Positions 50,680 to 60,235 of a DNA stretch of 64,000 bases are shown here, one piece after another; the first letter of the stretch is position 1, and every line of letters begins with the position of its first letter. The stretch is from Flavipsychrobacter sp. GTDB lineage: Bacteria > Bacteroidota > Bacteroidia > Chitinophagales > Chitinophagaceae. Position numbers and translations under genes: made by a program. The stretch covers positions 114,765 through 178,764 of the forward strand of contig JAEUVZ010000032.1 of the NCBI GenBank assembly GCA_016786665.1. Direction: 5' to 3'. The notes under the pieces are model-generated. The model was not told the DNA's origin and did no database searches. It was given only the letters and a program-made list of their open reading frames with translations.

Positions 50680-51749
50680 TTTTTTACTTCCATGTTTTGG
50701 TTACCTAATAACGCGGTCAACTCGTGTATTGTATCTTCCAGTTTCTGGATCCGTTGATGGAGTTCCGGCAAATTTCTAAAAATTGCCTGACTTTTTAAGG
50801 AACTTTTATAGTCAAAAGCGGGGGAGCCGGTGAGGGCGGTTCCGCTGGTGGCCACTGACTTGGAAACGCCACTTTGGGCATTTATCCGGGTGCCGTCGGC
50901 TATCTGTATATGGCCTACTATACCTACCTGCCCGCCAATGATACAGTTACGGCCAATGCGGGTACTACCGGAAATGCCGGTTTGCGCGGCAATAACGGTA
51001 TTTTCTCCTATCTCCACGTTGTGGGCTATCTGTATCAGGTTGTCCAGCTTCACGCCGCGGCGTATGATGGTGGAGCCCATAGTGGCCCGGTCTATGGTGG
51101 TATTAGAGCCTACTTCCACGTTGTCTTCTATCACTACATTACCTATCTGGGGAATTTTCTTGTAGGTCCGGTCTTCCTGGGGGGCGAATCCAAACCCGTC
51201 GGCACCTATAATGGCTCCTGAGTGGATGATCACATCCTTACCCAGGGAGCAGTTGCGGTACACCCGCACGCCGGCAAAAAGCTGGGTGTTATCGGCAATA
51301 GTGGAGTTATCGCCTATATAGCAGCCGGGGAATATCTTTACATTATTGCCAATCTTCACCTGTTCGCCTATATAGCTGAACGAGCCAATGTACACATTGT
51401 TTCCCAGCGAGGCGGTTGCGGCCACTACCGCATATTCTTCAACTCCCGTTTTGGAGCTGCCGGCCATTATCTCGTTATACTTTTCCAGCAGCAGCGCAAA
51501 GCTCCCGTAGGCGTCTTTGACCCTTATAATGGTAGGGGTAACCGGCCGGCTGACTTCAAAAGAATGGCTGATGATGATAATAGACGCCTGTGAGGTGTAA
51601 ATGTATTCTTCGTACTTAGGATTGGCTATAAAGCTGAGAGCTCCTTCGCTGGCCTCTTCAATTTTGGCTACTGAACGTACTACAGTATCAGGATTGCCCT
51701 CTATGGTGCCGCCAACTATAGCGGCTATCTGGTGTGCGGTGAATTGCAT
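50676..51749 (-). CDS. lpxD: UDP-3-O-(3-hydroxyacyl)glucosamine N-acyltransferase
   Basis: 357 residues. N-terminal uridine-binding domain (EEASEGALSFIANPKYEEYIY), then a beta-helix (GNNVYIGSFSYIGEQVKIG and GNNVKIFPGCYIG), the family SGAIIGADGFGFAPQ and the catalytic His in LIQIAHNVEIGEN. The C-terminal helix (LHQRIQKLEDTIHELTALLG) may trimerise. Adds the second acyl chain to lipid A. Start of the lpxD-lpxC/fabZ-lpxA-ATPase operon with 4-17-base overlaps. Confidence 0.95.
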   Translation of the reverse strand: MQFTAHQIAAIVGGTIEGNPDTVVRSVAKIEEASEGALSFIANPKYEEYIYTSQASIIIISHSFEVSRPVTPTIIRVKDAYGSFALLLEKYNEIMAGSSKTGVEEYAVVAATASLGNNVYIGSFSYIGEQVKIGNNVKIFPGCYIGDNSTIADNTQLFAGVRVYRNCSLGKDVIIHSGAIIGADGFGFAPQEDRTYKKIPQIGNVVIEDNVEVGSNTTIDRATMGSTIIRRGVKLDNLIQIAHNVEIGENTVIAAQTGISGSTRIGRNCIIGGQVGIVGHIQIADGTRINAQSGVSKSVATSGTALTGSPAFDYKSSLKSQAIFRNLPELHQRIQKLEDTIHELTALLGNQNMEVKK

Positions 51750-51826
51750 GCAGGCGTTGAAATTACAGATTTCAGAGAAATTTTGAGCAAAAACAGTACC
51801 ATATTATCAGCGAAATAAACATTTTA

Positions 51827-53038
51827 CTAACGTATGTAGTAAATGTAGTTTTTCAACACCGGTTTGGCTGATGTCTGGTTCACGAGCGGATCGTCCATTT
51901 CGGAGATGTCGCGGACGGAACCATCTTTCATGGCTATGTATATACGCTCGTCGTCTATATTATATGTATTGTTGGTAGTAGAGCCGGAGTTGACAAAATA
52001 GTGTAGGTTTTCCGGGGTGATGCCCTCCTTAGTAAGCGCCAGTTTTTGCTTCTCCTCCAGCAGCTCGTCTATTGTTGAAGAGCTTAAGGTTACTTTGTAC
52101 AAGTTTCTGTTAATCAGCATTTTGCACAATTTTGACAGGGTGGGGTCTTTATGCGATTGCCAAACCTTTATAGAAGCTAACACATCGGTATCGTCCAGCT
52201 CGCAGAAGACCCGGAGCAGGTCGCCATCCTGGAAGTCGATAGCGGAAATGGGGTGGTAGAGAAAGAAGCGTAGGGCGGGTGTAGCAAACAGATCGGCACC
52301 AGAGCGGGCCAGTTCTTTGGCCCGGGTGAGTATGTTGATAATAAGATGCTCGGCACCCAGTACTGTTTTGTGCAGGTACACCTGCCAGTACATCAGGCGG
52401 CGTGCTATTATGAATTTTTCTACTGAGTGAACGGCTTTTTCCTCTACCATCAGTTCGCCATTGCGTACGGTAAGCATCTGGAGGATACGGTCGTACCCAA
52501 TAACCCCTTCCGACACTCCGGAGTAGAAACTATCGCGGTTCAGGTAGTCCATCCTGTCCATGTCCAGCTGGCTGGATACCAGCTGGTGCAGGTAGTCTTT
52601 GGGGTATGCGTGGCTGAATATCTGCTGGGCGATGTCCAGCGGCCCGCCGAATTCTTTCTCCATGCTTTTCATAATAAAGCGGGAAATGGTTTCGTGGGGA
52701 ACGCCCTCTACCAGGCTGTGTTCCAATGCATGAGAGAAGGGGCCGTGGCCCACATCGTGCAACAGTATGGCGATACGGGCGGCAACGCACTCGGTTTCTG
52801 TGAACTCTACGCCCTTCAGTTTTAGTTTCTCCAGGGCGATGCCCATCAGGTGGCAGGCACCCATAGAGTGATGGAAGCGGGTATGTACCGCCCCGGGGTA
52901 GACCAGGTTGGCCATGCCCATCTGCCTGATGTTGCGCAGGCGCTGAAACCAGGGGTGCTCTATAATCTGCATCAACTCCGGTTCCGGAAAACTGATGAAG
53001 CCGTATACCGGGTCGTTAATGATCTTTCCTTTGTTCAT
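51827..53038 (-). CDS. HD-domain phosphohydrolase
   Basis: 403 residues. Dinucleotide/dNTPase-like HD protein. Seen: WFQRLRNIRQMGMANLVYPG, HTRFHHSMGACHLMG, ILLHDVGHGPFSHALEH with the HD pair, and SSQLDMDRMDYLNRDSFYSG with the late Asp. This is the SpoIIE/YwfO-type branch rather than classic dGTPase. Substrate unknown. It starts 10 bases after the PBP1A stop on the same strand, so co-transcription is likely. Confidence 0.88.
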   Translation of the reverse strand: MNKGKIINDPVYGFISFPEPELMQIIEHPWFQRLRNIRQMGMANLVYPGAVHTRFHHSMGACHLMGIALEKLKLKGVEFTETECVAARIAILLHDVGHGPFSHALEHSLVEGVPHETISRFIMKSMEKEFGGPLDIAQQIFSHAYPKDYLHQLVSSQLDMDRMDYLNRDSFYSGVSEGVIGYDRILQMLTVRNGELMVEEKAVHSVEKFIIARRLMYWQVYLHKTVLGAEHLIINILTRAKELARSGADLFATPALRFFLYHPISAIDFQDGDLLRVFCELDDTDVLASIKVWQSHKDPTLSKLCKMLINRNLYKVTLSSSTIDELLEEKQKLALTKEGITPENLHYFVNSGSTTNNTYNIDDERIYIAMKDGSVRDISEMDDPLVNQTSAKPVLKNYIYYIR

Positions 53039-53047
53039 CTTGCTATT

Positions 53048-55306
53048 CTATCGCCATTCTTCTTCCGGTATAGCCGGTATCTGTTCCTGTTCTCCGTCGT
53101 ATGCGTCGTCGCCGTAGCTTCCGTAGGTAGAGCCTCTATCAAAACTGGTGGGGTCCAGCACATTGCAATCGTTGTAGTTTTCAGGTACCTCAAATTTCTT
53201 TTCAGTAGTATAGCCCAGTTTAGGGTCGGCATATACCCGGCGCATAAAGTAAGCCCAAATAGGAAGCGCCGCGGCGGCACCTTGCCCCAGGCGCTCGCTT
53301 CCGAAACGGAATACACGGTCGTCGCAGCCTACCCATGCCCCGCAAAGTATCTGCGGCGTATAGCCAATGAACCATGCATCGGCCTGCTTATTGGTAGTAC
53401 CTGTTTTGCCGGCTATGTCGCCTTTTATGCCGTAGCGGTGGCGCATACGCGCACCGGTACCGTGGTCTACCACGCCCTGCATCATCTTCACCATACGGTA
53501 GGCGGTAACCGGGTTGATAATCTCTTTCGATTCCGGTGAGAAGTTTTTAATCAATACGCCGTTCTTATCTTCTATGCGGGTAATGAAGATAGGTTTGGTA
53601 TTGATACCCTGGTTAGGGAACATCGTGTACGCCCACAGCATTTCGTAGAGCGAAATATCGGATACGCCCAGTGCCGCGGAAGGGTAGGGTTCTACCGTGG
53701 CAGAGATGCCGCATTTGTGTACAAAATCGACAAAGGCATTAACGCCCACTTGTTTCAGCAGGTAGAGGGCGGCATTGTTGATGGAATTGGCCAGCGCGCT
53801 GCCCATGGAGATGCTCGGCCCTTTTTTACTGCCGCCGGCATCGTAAGAGCCCTTCATCAGGCCGGGGAAATCTTGTGGTGTAGTCTGAACCTGGTCGCAG
53901 GGAGAGATGCCATTATCTACCGCCAGGGTGTAAAGCAGTGGCTTGATGGTGGAACCCACCTGCCGGCGAGCCTTCTGGTTGACGTGGTCGTATTGAAAAT
54001 AGTTATGGTCTATACCACCTACCCACGCTTTTACATAGCCGGAGAACGGGTCCATAGCTATAAAGCCGGCCTGGAGGAACAGGCGTGTATATTTAATAGA
54101 GTCCATAGGGCTCATTACCGTGTCTTTGTAGCGTTCCTTGTTCCAGGCGAAGACCCGCATCTTAACAGGTTTATTGAATTCGGCGAGAATCTCTTTTTCC
54201 TTCATGCCGTCTTCTTTGGCCACCAGGTAGCGAGGGGAATTCTTCACCGCCTGCATTAGGATGTTGTTGTATTTGTTCCAGACCGCGCCGCTGGCGTAGC
54301 TGGGTTGTGCTATAAATTCTTTCTGCAGGGCGGCCAGGTGTTCCTGCAGTGCTTCCTCGGCGTGGTGCTGCATATCTACATCCAGGGTGGTGTATATCTT
54401 CAGGCCGTCGGTATATATATTATAAGGGGTGCCGTCGTATTTTTTCAGTTCTTTAATGGCCTGTTTTACTTCCTGCTCCACCACCTGGCGGAAATAAGGA
54501 GCCAGCCCTTCGTGGTAGTCGAGCTTGTGGTAGTCGAGCTTAATGGGTTTTGTTTTCAGTTCATCGGCCTCTTCCTTTTTCAGCACATTGTTTTCCACCA
54601 TTTCGCCCAGTATCAGGTTCCTCCTGTCGAAGGCCCGTCCCGGGTTGCGGCGGGGGTTGTACAATGTATTGCCCTTCAGCATGCCTACCAGTACGGCTGC
54701 TTCCTCTACCGACACTTTGGCAGGCAGCTTGTTGAAAAAGGTAAGCGAGGCGTTCCGGATGCCATATACGTTATCGCTGAACGGTACGGTATTGAGGTAG
54801 AGTGTTATGATCTCGTTCTTGGTCAGGTTCCGTTCCAACTTTACCGCCATTACCCATTCCTTTAGCTTCAGGAAAGCGATGGTCAGTTTGTTTTCGTTCT
54901 TCCGCGGAAAGAGGTTTTTAGCCAGCTGCTGTGTAATGGTGGAAGACCCCCGCTTTTTCTGCATCACCATATAGATGGGGATGGCGAGTGTGGCTTTGGG
55001 GTCAATGCCCGAGTGTTCGTAAAACCGGACATCCTCGGTAGCTATCAGTGCGTTGAGGATATTAGGGGAGATGTCTTCAAACTTACTGGTAGAACGGTCT
55101 TGTATATAATAGCGGCCAATCAGCACGTCGTCCTTCTCGCCTTTGGAAGCGTAAATATCGGAAGCCAGGGCACTGCTTGGGTTTTCCAGTTCTTTCATGG
55201 AGGGCATGTAGCCCAGCCAGCCCCAGTTGATCATCAGTATCAACAGGTTAAAAACGATAACCGAGCCCCAGAATACCCGCCAAAGGATGCGCACCGAACG
55301 TTTCAT
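53048..55306 (-). CDS. bifunctional transglycosylase/transpeptidase (PBP1A-type)
   Basis: 752 residues. A short cytoplasmic tail and one membrane anchor (FWGSVIVFNLLILMINWGW), then a GT51 glycosyltransferase domain: ATEDVRFYEHSGIDPKA (catalytic Glu near residue 92) and KKRGSSTITQQLAKNLF. The transpeptidase domain has RRQVGSTIKPLLYT (active-site Ser-x-x-Lys), SMGSALANSINNAALY (SxN) and KTGTTNKQADAWFIGYTP (KTG). Polymerises and cross-links peptidoglycan. The C-terminus is acidic with Glu/Asp/Tyr runs. Confidence 0.92.
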   Translation of the reverse strand: MKRSVRILWRVFWGSVIVFNLLILMINWGWLGYMPSMKELENPSSALASDIYASKGEKDDVLIGRYYIQDRSTSKFEDISPNILNALIATEDVRFYEHSGIDPKATLAIPIYMVMQKKRGSSTITQQLAKNLFPRKNENKLTIAFLKLKEWVMAVKLERNLTKNEIITLYLNTVPFSDNVYGIRNASLTFFNKLPAKVSVEEAAVLVGMLKGNTLYNPRRNPGRAFDRRNLILGEMVENNVLKKEEADELKTKPIKLDYHKLDYHEGLAPYFRQVVEQEVKQAIKELKKYDGTPYNIYTDGLKIYTTLDVDMQHHAEEALQEHLAALQKEFIAQPSYASGAVWNKYNNILMQAVKNSPRYLVAKEDGMKEKEILAEFNKPVKMRVFAWNKERYKDTVMSPMDSIKYTRLFLQAGFIAMDPFSGYVKAWVGGIDHNYFQYDHVNQKARRQVGSTIKPLLYTLAVDNGISPCDQVQTTPQDFPGLMKGSYDAGGSKKGPSISMGSALANSINNAALYLLKQVGVNAFVDFVHKCGISATVEPYPSAALGVSDISLYEMLWAYTMFPNQGINTKPIFITRIEDKNGVLIKNFSPESKEIINPVTAYRMVKMMQGVVDHGTGARMRHRYGIKGDIAGKTGTTNKQADAWFIGYTPQILCGAWVGCDDRVFRFGSERLGQGAAAALPIWAYFMRRVYADPKLGYTTEKKFEVPENYNDCNVLDPTSFDRGSTYGSYGDDAYDGEQEQIPAIPEEEWR

Positions 55307-55415
55307 TCTTTACTTGCTTCTTTTTTAAGATTGTTGCAAAACTATGAAAATAAAGCAGCTAAGTAGTTATATACTTAACCACATTTGATAATGTATGTAC
55401 TAATAGCAGTGGCTT

Positions 55416-58079
55416 CTAGGCTTCCGGTTTTTCGTTTTCGGGAACTACGAAGAAACTGATGGCGCGCAACGGGTTCAGGAATCCGAGCAGCACAGCGCTA
55501 CGGCGTACGGACCGGTACACTTTCCCGGTCAGTTCGCCCAGGAAGCCACTCACATATTGCTGTTCCTGCACGGAAAGAGCTTGTTTAGCATATTTCTGTT
55601 TCAGGTATATATTCATGAACCGGGTGAAGCTGTTGCCGCCGGTTAGCGGGTCTACTACATCGCGGGCAAACTGCATAGGGGTACGGTCGCCCCGTGCTAT
55701 GCCCACCTGGTGCAGGTAGAAGGATGCGGCCCGGAAACCCCAATACGATTTATCGGTTGCCGGGTTGGCCATCTTATAGCGCAGGCGGTAGTAGAGCAGG
55801 GTAAGTAACGGCATCAGCAGGAACAAGACGGCAAAGCCGGTAAAAATCCACAACGCCCATAGCAGTAAATCGCGGGCGGACCCTTTTTGCGCGGCGAGCT
55901 GTTCGTCTTTGCGGGCTTCCTTTTGTTTGCTTCCCGGCTTGCGGATGTATACATCGTCTACCGGTGCTGGAGAAGGAGACCGCTTTAAAATGGAAGCACC
56001 GCTTTCAGAGCTGCCGGCCTGCATCTTGCGGAAGGCTTCGGCATAGGATATGGCCGTGGCGCTATCGCCCGGTTTCACCACCGAAAGGGGAACCTCGGTA
56101 CTATCTATCCTTATGGAAGCCACCTTTACATCCATCAGCACCGGCACCACTTCCGGCAGCTTATGCTCTTTATCGTGAAACACGATGCGGTTCACTTCTA
56201 CCTGCATGGTTTTTTTGCCGGTATCCACGGCGCGCACTACACCATTGGCCGCCAGCCAGGCTTTGGGAGGCTGCATGGGTGGGGTGCCATCGGGGGCCGG
56301 GCTCTCCTGGGCGTCGTCGTTGCCTACGGTGGTATCAAAGTCCATCCAGCCATAGCCGGGGAAATACACCTGTACCCATGCGTGGGCCTGGTCGGCATAG
56401 TACCAGTACCAGCCCTTATTCTTGTTGCTGCGGTCTACCGTCATAAAGCCCACCGTAATGCGCGAAGGGATGCCCAGTGCGCGCAGCATAAAGAGGGTAG
56501 CGCCGGCATAGTACGCGCAGTACCCTTTCCTGTTCTCGAACAGGAAATACTGGAGTTTGGAGGCGCTGGGTATATCGGGGATGCCGGGGTTATCAGTATA
56601 GCGGAACAACGGGTTGCCGGCTTCGTCTTTGGAAAGGAAGTAATCGCGGATGGCCAGCATTTTATCCAGTGGTGTAGGCGCGTTGGCGGTTACTTTTTTG
56701 GCCAGCTCCGATATCTGGTTGAATTTCTGGTCGGTGGGCATGAACGTGTAATAGTTCATGAATTTTCGGTCCACTCCCGTGTACCCCTTCACCTGGCGCA
56801 GTATGTCGAAGCGCTGCTCCTGGAAGGCTTTTATCTGTGGGTCGGGGGAGTTGTACACAAAGTAGGCGCTGTTAAGCTGAGACACGTAGCTCTTGGCCCG
56901 GAAAGCCGCGTAGAACTGATCGCGGAAGTCTTTTTCTACGGCAATAGGTTGCAGGAAGAAGCCCACATTGGGTGCCAGGTAGGTATGCTCCGAGAGCTTT
57001 GCACAGTAGACTTCTATGTCTACTATTTTCCGGAGCTTGTCGCCCATGGCGTTTTCTATTACGGAGGAATCTACCCGGGTGCCGAATATGGGTACGGTAG
57101 ACGGGTCGGGCTCAAAGAGGTCGTTGGAGGGTATCAGCGAGTCGCGCCGGAATATCTCTTCCAGCGTATCGAATTTTGTATAATAGAAAGCGGTGAGGTA
57201 GAGTGGGTTGGGTATATCGGTATCGGGTATGAAATTGTCTATGTGCGCGCAGAAGAGGAGCTCATTGCTTCTGCCCAAGGCCCCGGTCAGTTCCGAATAG
57301 TCTTTCAGGTCGAAGCGGTTTTTTTTGTCTTTTTTGAGCATGCTGTTCTGCCCTTCCTTACCTTGTCCGCCGTAGTTGGCCACTGTATCTTTTATCTCAG
57401 GCTCAAACAATTTGTACACCGCATATAGGAGCAGCGCTGTAATGGCCGAGAAAATGAGCAGGCGGCGTGTGAGGTACCACCAGAATTTTTGCGACTTGTC
57501 TTTGTAATTATATATCTGTTCAGAGGTGAAGATGATATAGATAGCATAGGTAAGTGCCGGCAGGAAAGCCCACATAAGCCCCTCTACGGTATCGTTCTTT
57601 TCTTTGGCGATGAGGTATATGCAGGAGCACAGAAAGAAGAAGGCCATAAAGACCGACCAGTACCGCAAGCGCATAAATCCCCATCCTAATAACCACCCGA
57701 AGATGAAGAGGACGCTGAACGCCTTGTATTGATTGAGTACGAAGAAGGCATCGAACTCACCGGTGGCAAAGCGGTCTATTCCCTTGTAGCCACTCCATGC
57801 CAGGAAAATAAGCCCGGCGAAGGGCAACAGGAAGCGAAAGCGGAACGAATGAAAGAGGGCGCTGAGCACCATGCCGCCTAGTACAAAAAACGTAAGCTGC
57901 ATGGACTGGTCTACGGTTTCCGGGAGAAAAGCGAAAAGCCCGGAATCAGGATTGCCGATGATAGCAAAGTGCGAATAGATAGTAACCAGCAGAAAGTAGC
58001 AGACCGCCGCGGTGGGTATTAGTAGAAATATGATCTTAGCCAGCGTTTCGTTGAACGGGGAGGCGCGTTGTATATTCAT
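55416..58079 (-). CDS. transglutaminase-like membrane protein (TgpA-like)
   Basis: 887 residues. Six to seven N-terminal membrane helices, a large periplasmic region, then a transglutaminase core with RKGYCAYYAGATLFMLRALG (Cys about residue 521), DQAHAWVQVYFPGYGWMDFD (His and Asp) and a further membrane segment (LLWALWIFTGFAVLFLL) near residue 755 followed by a cytosolic tail. This membrane-plus-transglutaminase plan resembles TgpA of Pseudomonas. It is divergent from the 3-hydroxyacyl-CoA dehydrogenase gene and precedes PBP1A on the same strand, suggesting a role in envelope processing. Confidence 0.85.
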   Translation of the reverse strand: MNIQRASPFNETLAKIIFLLIPTAAVCYFLLVTIYSHFAIIGNPDSGLFAFLPETVDQSMQLTFFVLGGMVLSALFHSFRFRFLLPFAGLIFLAWSGYKGIDRFATGEFDAFFVLNQYKAFSVLFIFGWLLGWGFMRLRYWSVFMAFFFLCSCIYLIAKEKNDTVEGLMWAFLPALTYAIYIIFTSEQIYNYKDKSQKFWWYLTRRLLIFSAITALLLYAVYKLFEPEIKDTVANYGGQGKEGQNSMLKKDKKNRFDLKDYSELTGALGRSNELLFCAHIDNFIPDTDIPNPLYLTAFYYTKFDTLEEIFRRDSLIPSNDLFEPDPSTVPIFGTRVDSSVIENAMGDKLRKIVDIEVYCAKLSEHTYLAPNVGFFLQPIAVEKDFRDQFYAAFRAKSYVSQLNSAYFVYNSPDPQIKAFQEQRFDILRQVKGYTGVDRKFMNYYTFMPTDQKFNQISELAKKVTANAPTPLDKMLAIRDYFLSKDEAGNPLFRYTDNPGIPDIPSASKLQYFLFENRKGYCAYYAGATLFMLRALGIPSRITVGFMTVDRSNKNKGWYWYYADQAHAWVQVYFPGYGWMDFDTTVGNDDAQESPAPDGTPPMQPPKAWLAANGVVRAVDTGKKTMQVEVNRIVFHDKEHKLPEVVPVLMDVKVASIRIDSTEVPLSVVKPGDSATAISYAEAFRKMQAGSSESGASILKRSPSPAPVDDVYIRKPGSKQKEARKDEQLAAQKGSARDLLLWALWIFTGFAVLFLLMPLLTLLYYRLRYKMANPATDKSYWGFRAASFYLHQVGIARGDRTPMQFARDVVDPLTGGNSFTRFMNIYLKQKYAKQALSVQEQQYVSGFLGELTGKVYRSVRRSAVLLGFLNPLRAISFFVVPENEKPEA

Positions 58080-58345
58080 AAACGAAATATCGTCCCGCCA
58101 GGCGGGAAAATGGTGTGTATGGTTGGTTTTGTGTTCTCTCCCAAATGTAACGAATTCAACCTATCTAATAATATGCGGCAGCGCGGGGATTTCCATAAAA
58201 TCTTCCTAAAATGAGTTATTTATAGAATAATCGCACATGTTTATAATTCATTCAATTATCCACTATGTATTAATCTATGACACTCGTTTTATTTTTCGGG
58301 TTTTATTTTTCCTTACCTTACGCACGTTTTAAAAATATTTCTTCA

Positions 58346-59329
58346 ATGTTAACAGCACAACAAGAGCCGGTAAAGTTAGGAGCTTCCGGCCTGGACGAAA
58401 AAACACGTAACATGTTACAGCAATTAAAAATCGTTACCGTTATCGGCTCAGGAACCATGGGCAACGGTATCTGCCACGTATTCGCGCAAAGCGGTTTCCA
58501 GGTGCACATGATGGACATTAACCAGGTGGCTTTGGATAAAGCTTTGGCTACCATCGGTAAGAATATGGACCGCCAGGTGGCGAAAGGAACGCTGACCGAG
58601 GAAACAAAGAAAGCAGCCCTGGAACGTATCGTTCCTCACACTGAACTGTCGATGGCTGTGAAGAATGCAGACATAGTGATAGAAGCAGCTACGGAGAACA
58701 TTGATCTGAAGATCAAGATCTTCCAGGACCTGGATAAACTGTGCCCCGAGCGCACGATACTGGCTACCAATACTTCTTCTATTTCCATCACCCGCATCGG
58801 CTCGCATACCAAGCGCCCGGGCAAAGTGATAGGCATGCACTTTATGAACCCTGTACCCGTAATGAAACTGGTAGAAATCATTAATGGCTATGCTACAGAC
58901 GCTGATGTAACCAATACTGTTTATCATCTTTCGGAATACCTGGGCAAAGTGCCTTGTATCGTAAATGACTACCCGGGCTTTATCTCTAACCGCATACTGA
59001 TGCCGCTGATAAACGAAGCTATCCTTGCCCTGCAGGAAGGTGTGGCCGGTGTTACGGAAATAGATACTATCATGAAGCTGGGTATGGCGCACCCGATGGG
59101 GCCGCTGCAACTGGCAGACTTTATAGGCCTGGATACCTGCTACTCTATCATGAATGTGCTGCACATGGGCTTTGGCGCGCAGAAGTACGCTCCGGCTACG
59201 TTGCTGGCCAACATGGTGCAGGCAGGCTTCTACGGTGTTAAATCCGGTGAAGGCTTTTATAAGTACACCTCTGGCAGCAAAGACCTGGTAGTAAGTGAAC
59301 GCTTCCAGAACAAGAGCTGGAAAATATAA
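58346..59329 (+). CDS. 3-hydroxyacyl-CoA / 3-hydroxybutyryl-CoA dehydrogenase
   Basis: 327 residues from the ATG at 58346; an ATG at 58412 gives the more usual N-terminus and is a possible alternative. NAD-binding KIVTVIGSGTMGNGICHVFA, then DIVIEAATENIDLKIKIFQD, NTSSISITRIGSHTKRPGKV, GMHFMNPVPVMKLVEII with the catalytic His and DYPGFISNRILMPLINEAI. Stand-alone form of the FadB-type dehydrogenase: beta-oxidation or butanoate metabolism. Followed by a terminator. Confidence 0.92.
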   Translation: MLTAQQEPVKLGASGLDEKTRNMLQQLKIVTVIGSGTMGNGICHVFAQSGFQVHMMDINQVALDKALATIGKNMDRQVAKGTLTEETKKAALERIVPHTELSMAVKNADIVIEAATENIDLKIKIFQDLDKLCPERTILATNTSSISITRIGSHTKRPGKVIGMHFMNPVPVMKLVEIINGYATDADVTNTVYHLSEYLGKVPCIVNDYPGFISNRILMPLINEAILALQEGVAGVTEIDTIMKLGMAHPMGPLQLADFIGLDTCYSIMNVLHMGFGAQKYAPATLLANMVQAGFYGVKSGEGFYKYTSGSKDLVVSERFQNKSWKI

Positions 59330-59350
59330 CTGAATCAACTTTAGTATAGA

Positions 59351-59380
59351 AAAAGCGGCTGATTGCTCAGCCGCTTTTTT
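59351..59380 (+). terminator. terminator after hydroxyacyl-CoA dehydrogenase
   Basis: A 9-bp stem (59352-59360 with 59369-59377) and T tail, 22 bases beyond the stop. It also lies just past the 3' end of the convergent 59407-59937 gene. Confidence 0.8.
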
Positions 59381-59406
59381 GTTGCCGTGCAGCGGGTGGT
59401 GTGTAA

Positions 59407-59937
59407 TTACCACTCATCGGAGCGGACAGCTTTCAGCAGGTATTTCTTATATTCTTCGCCCAGGTCGTAGAAGGGGCCTTCGTTGAAGAATACCGCTATG
59501 GCATTCTTCTGGCCTTTGGGTACTTCGTCGCATTTCAGTAATTGATTGATGTCGCCGGTTTTGCCGCATACTTCTACACCTTCGTAGCGGATATCTGCCG
59601 CATATATGCGCGTTCTACTGTACTTGCTGCTAATCTCCACTGTAGTAACAAAGGTGACATTGTATAACTTATGTGACTTTGAAACGTCGGTCATCTTCCA
59701 GCGATACAGGAGCTTTAGGGTGTTATTGGCTGTATCGTCTGATATAATGGTTGCTTTTTGTTGCCGGGCAAATCCCCTGGCAAAGCGCATGATCTCCTGC
59801 GCATCCCGCTTGTATACATTTTCGCGACGTTCAAAAAACACATGGCCGTCGTCATCGTATTCCAGCCGGTGAGCCTTGTGCTGAGCGGAAGCTGAAAAGG
59901 CAAATATTGCCAGGCTTAAGGTGAGTAATTTTTTCAT
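59407..59937 (-). CDS. small secreted protein resembling DUF4468-type
   Basis: 176 residues with a signal peptide (MKKLLTLSLAIFAFSASAQ). The mature part has an N-terminal helix (YKRDAQEIMRFARGFARQQK), a strand set (TANNTLKLLYRWKMTDV, NVTFVTTVEISSKYSRTRIY) and a C-terminal helix (YKKYLLKAVRSDEW), in the order of the Bacteroidota DUF4468-type domain. The domain call is by eye. Function unknown. Confidence 0.6.
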   Translation of the reverse strand: MKKLLTLSLAIFAFSASAQHKAHRLEYDDDGHVFFERRENVYKRDAQEIMRFARGFARQQKATIISDDTANNTLKLLYRWKMTDVSKSHKLYNVTFVTTVEISSKYSRTRIYAADIRYEGVEVCGKTGDINQLLKCDEVPKGQKNAIAVFFNEGPFYDLGEEYKKYLLKAVRSDEW

Positions 59938-60142
59938 GCTGCCAATATCTGCATTTCACAAGGAATGGCAAAGCGACTCGGCCGGTATAGTAGTTTTTAT
60001 TTCTTCAAAGTCGGCAGGTATGGAAGATGCATATGTCGATAATAACTTTCGGTTAATACGAGGCAGGGTAGTTTTGGAACGGTTGATTTTGTTTCCGTTT
60101 TAATATACTTAAAACCATAGGTTTATATATTATGTCAAACGC

Positions 60143-60177
60143 TTTGTTTCCTGTGCGTTAGGCATGCATTAACTTTG
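60143..60177 (+). promoter_or_regulatory. candidate promoter of the giant adhesin
   Basis: TTTG at 60143-60146 and TAACTTTG at 60170-60177; the spacer of 23 bases is at the long end. The ATG is 58 bases further. Confidence 0.4.
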
Positions 60178-60235
60178 CTTTACGATTTTCCGCTATTGCC
60201 TGTCTTTATAAACAGACGCACAATTTCTACTAGAT

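Noticed and set aside
59921..60103. 60-codon plus-strand frame upstream of the adhesin
   Set aside because: No conserved features and it overlaps the 5' end of the 59407-59937 gene.
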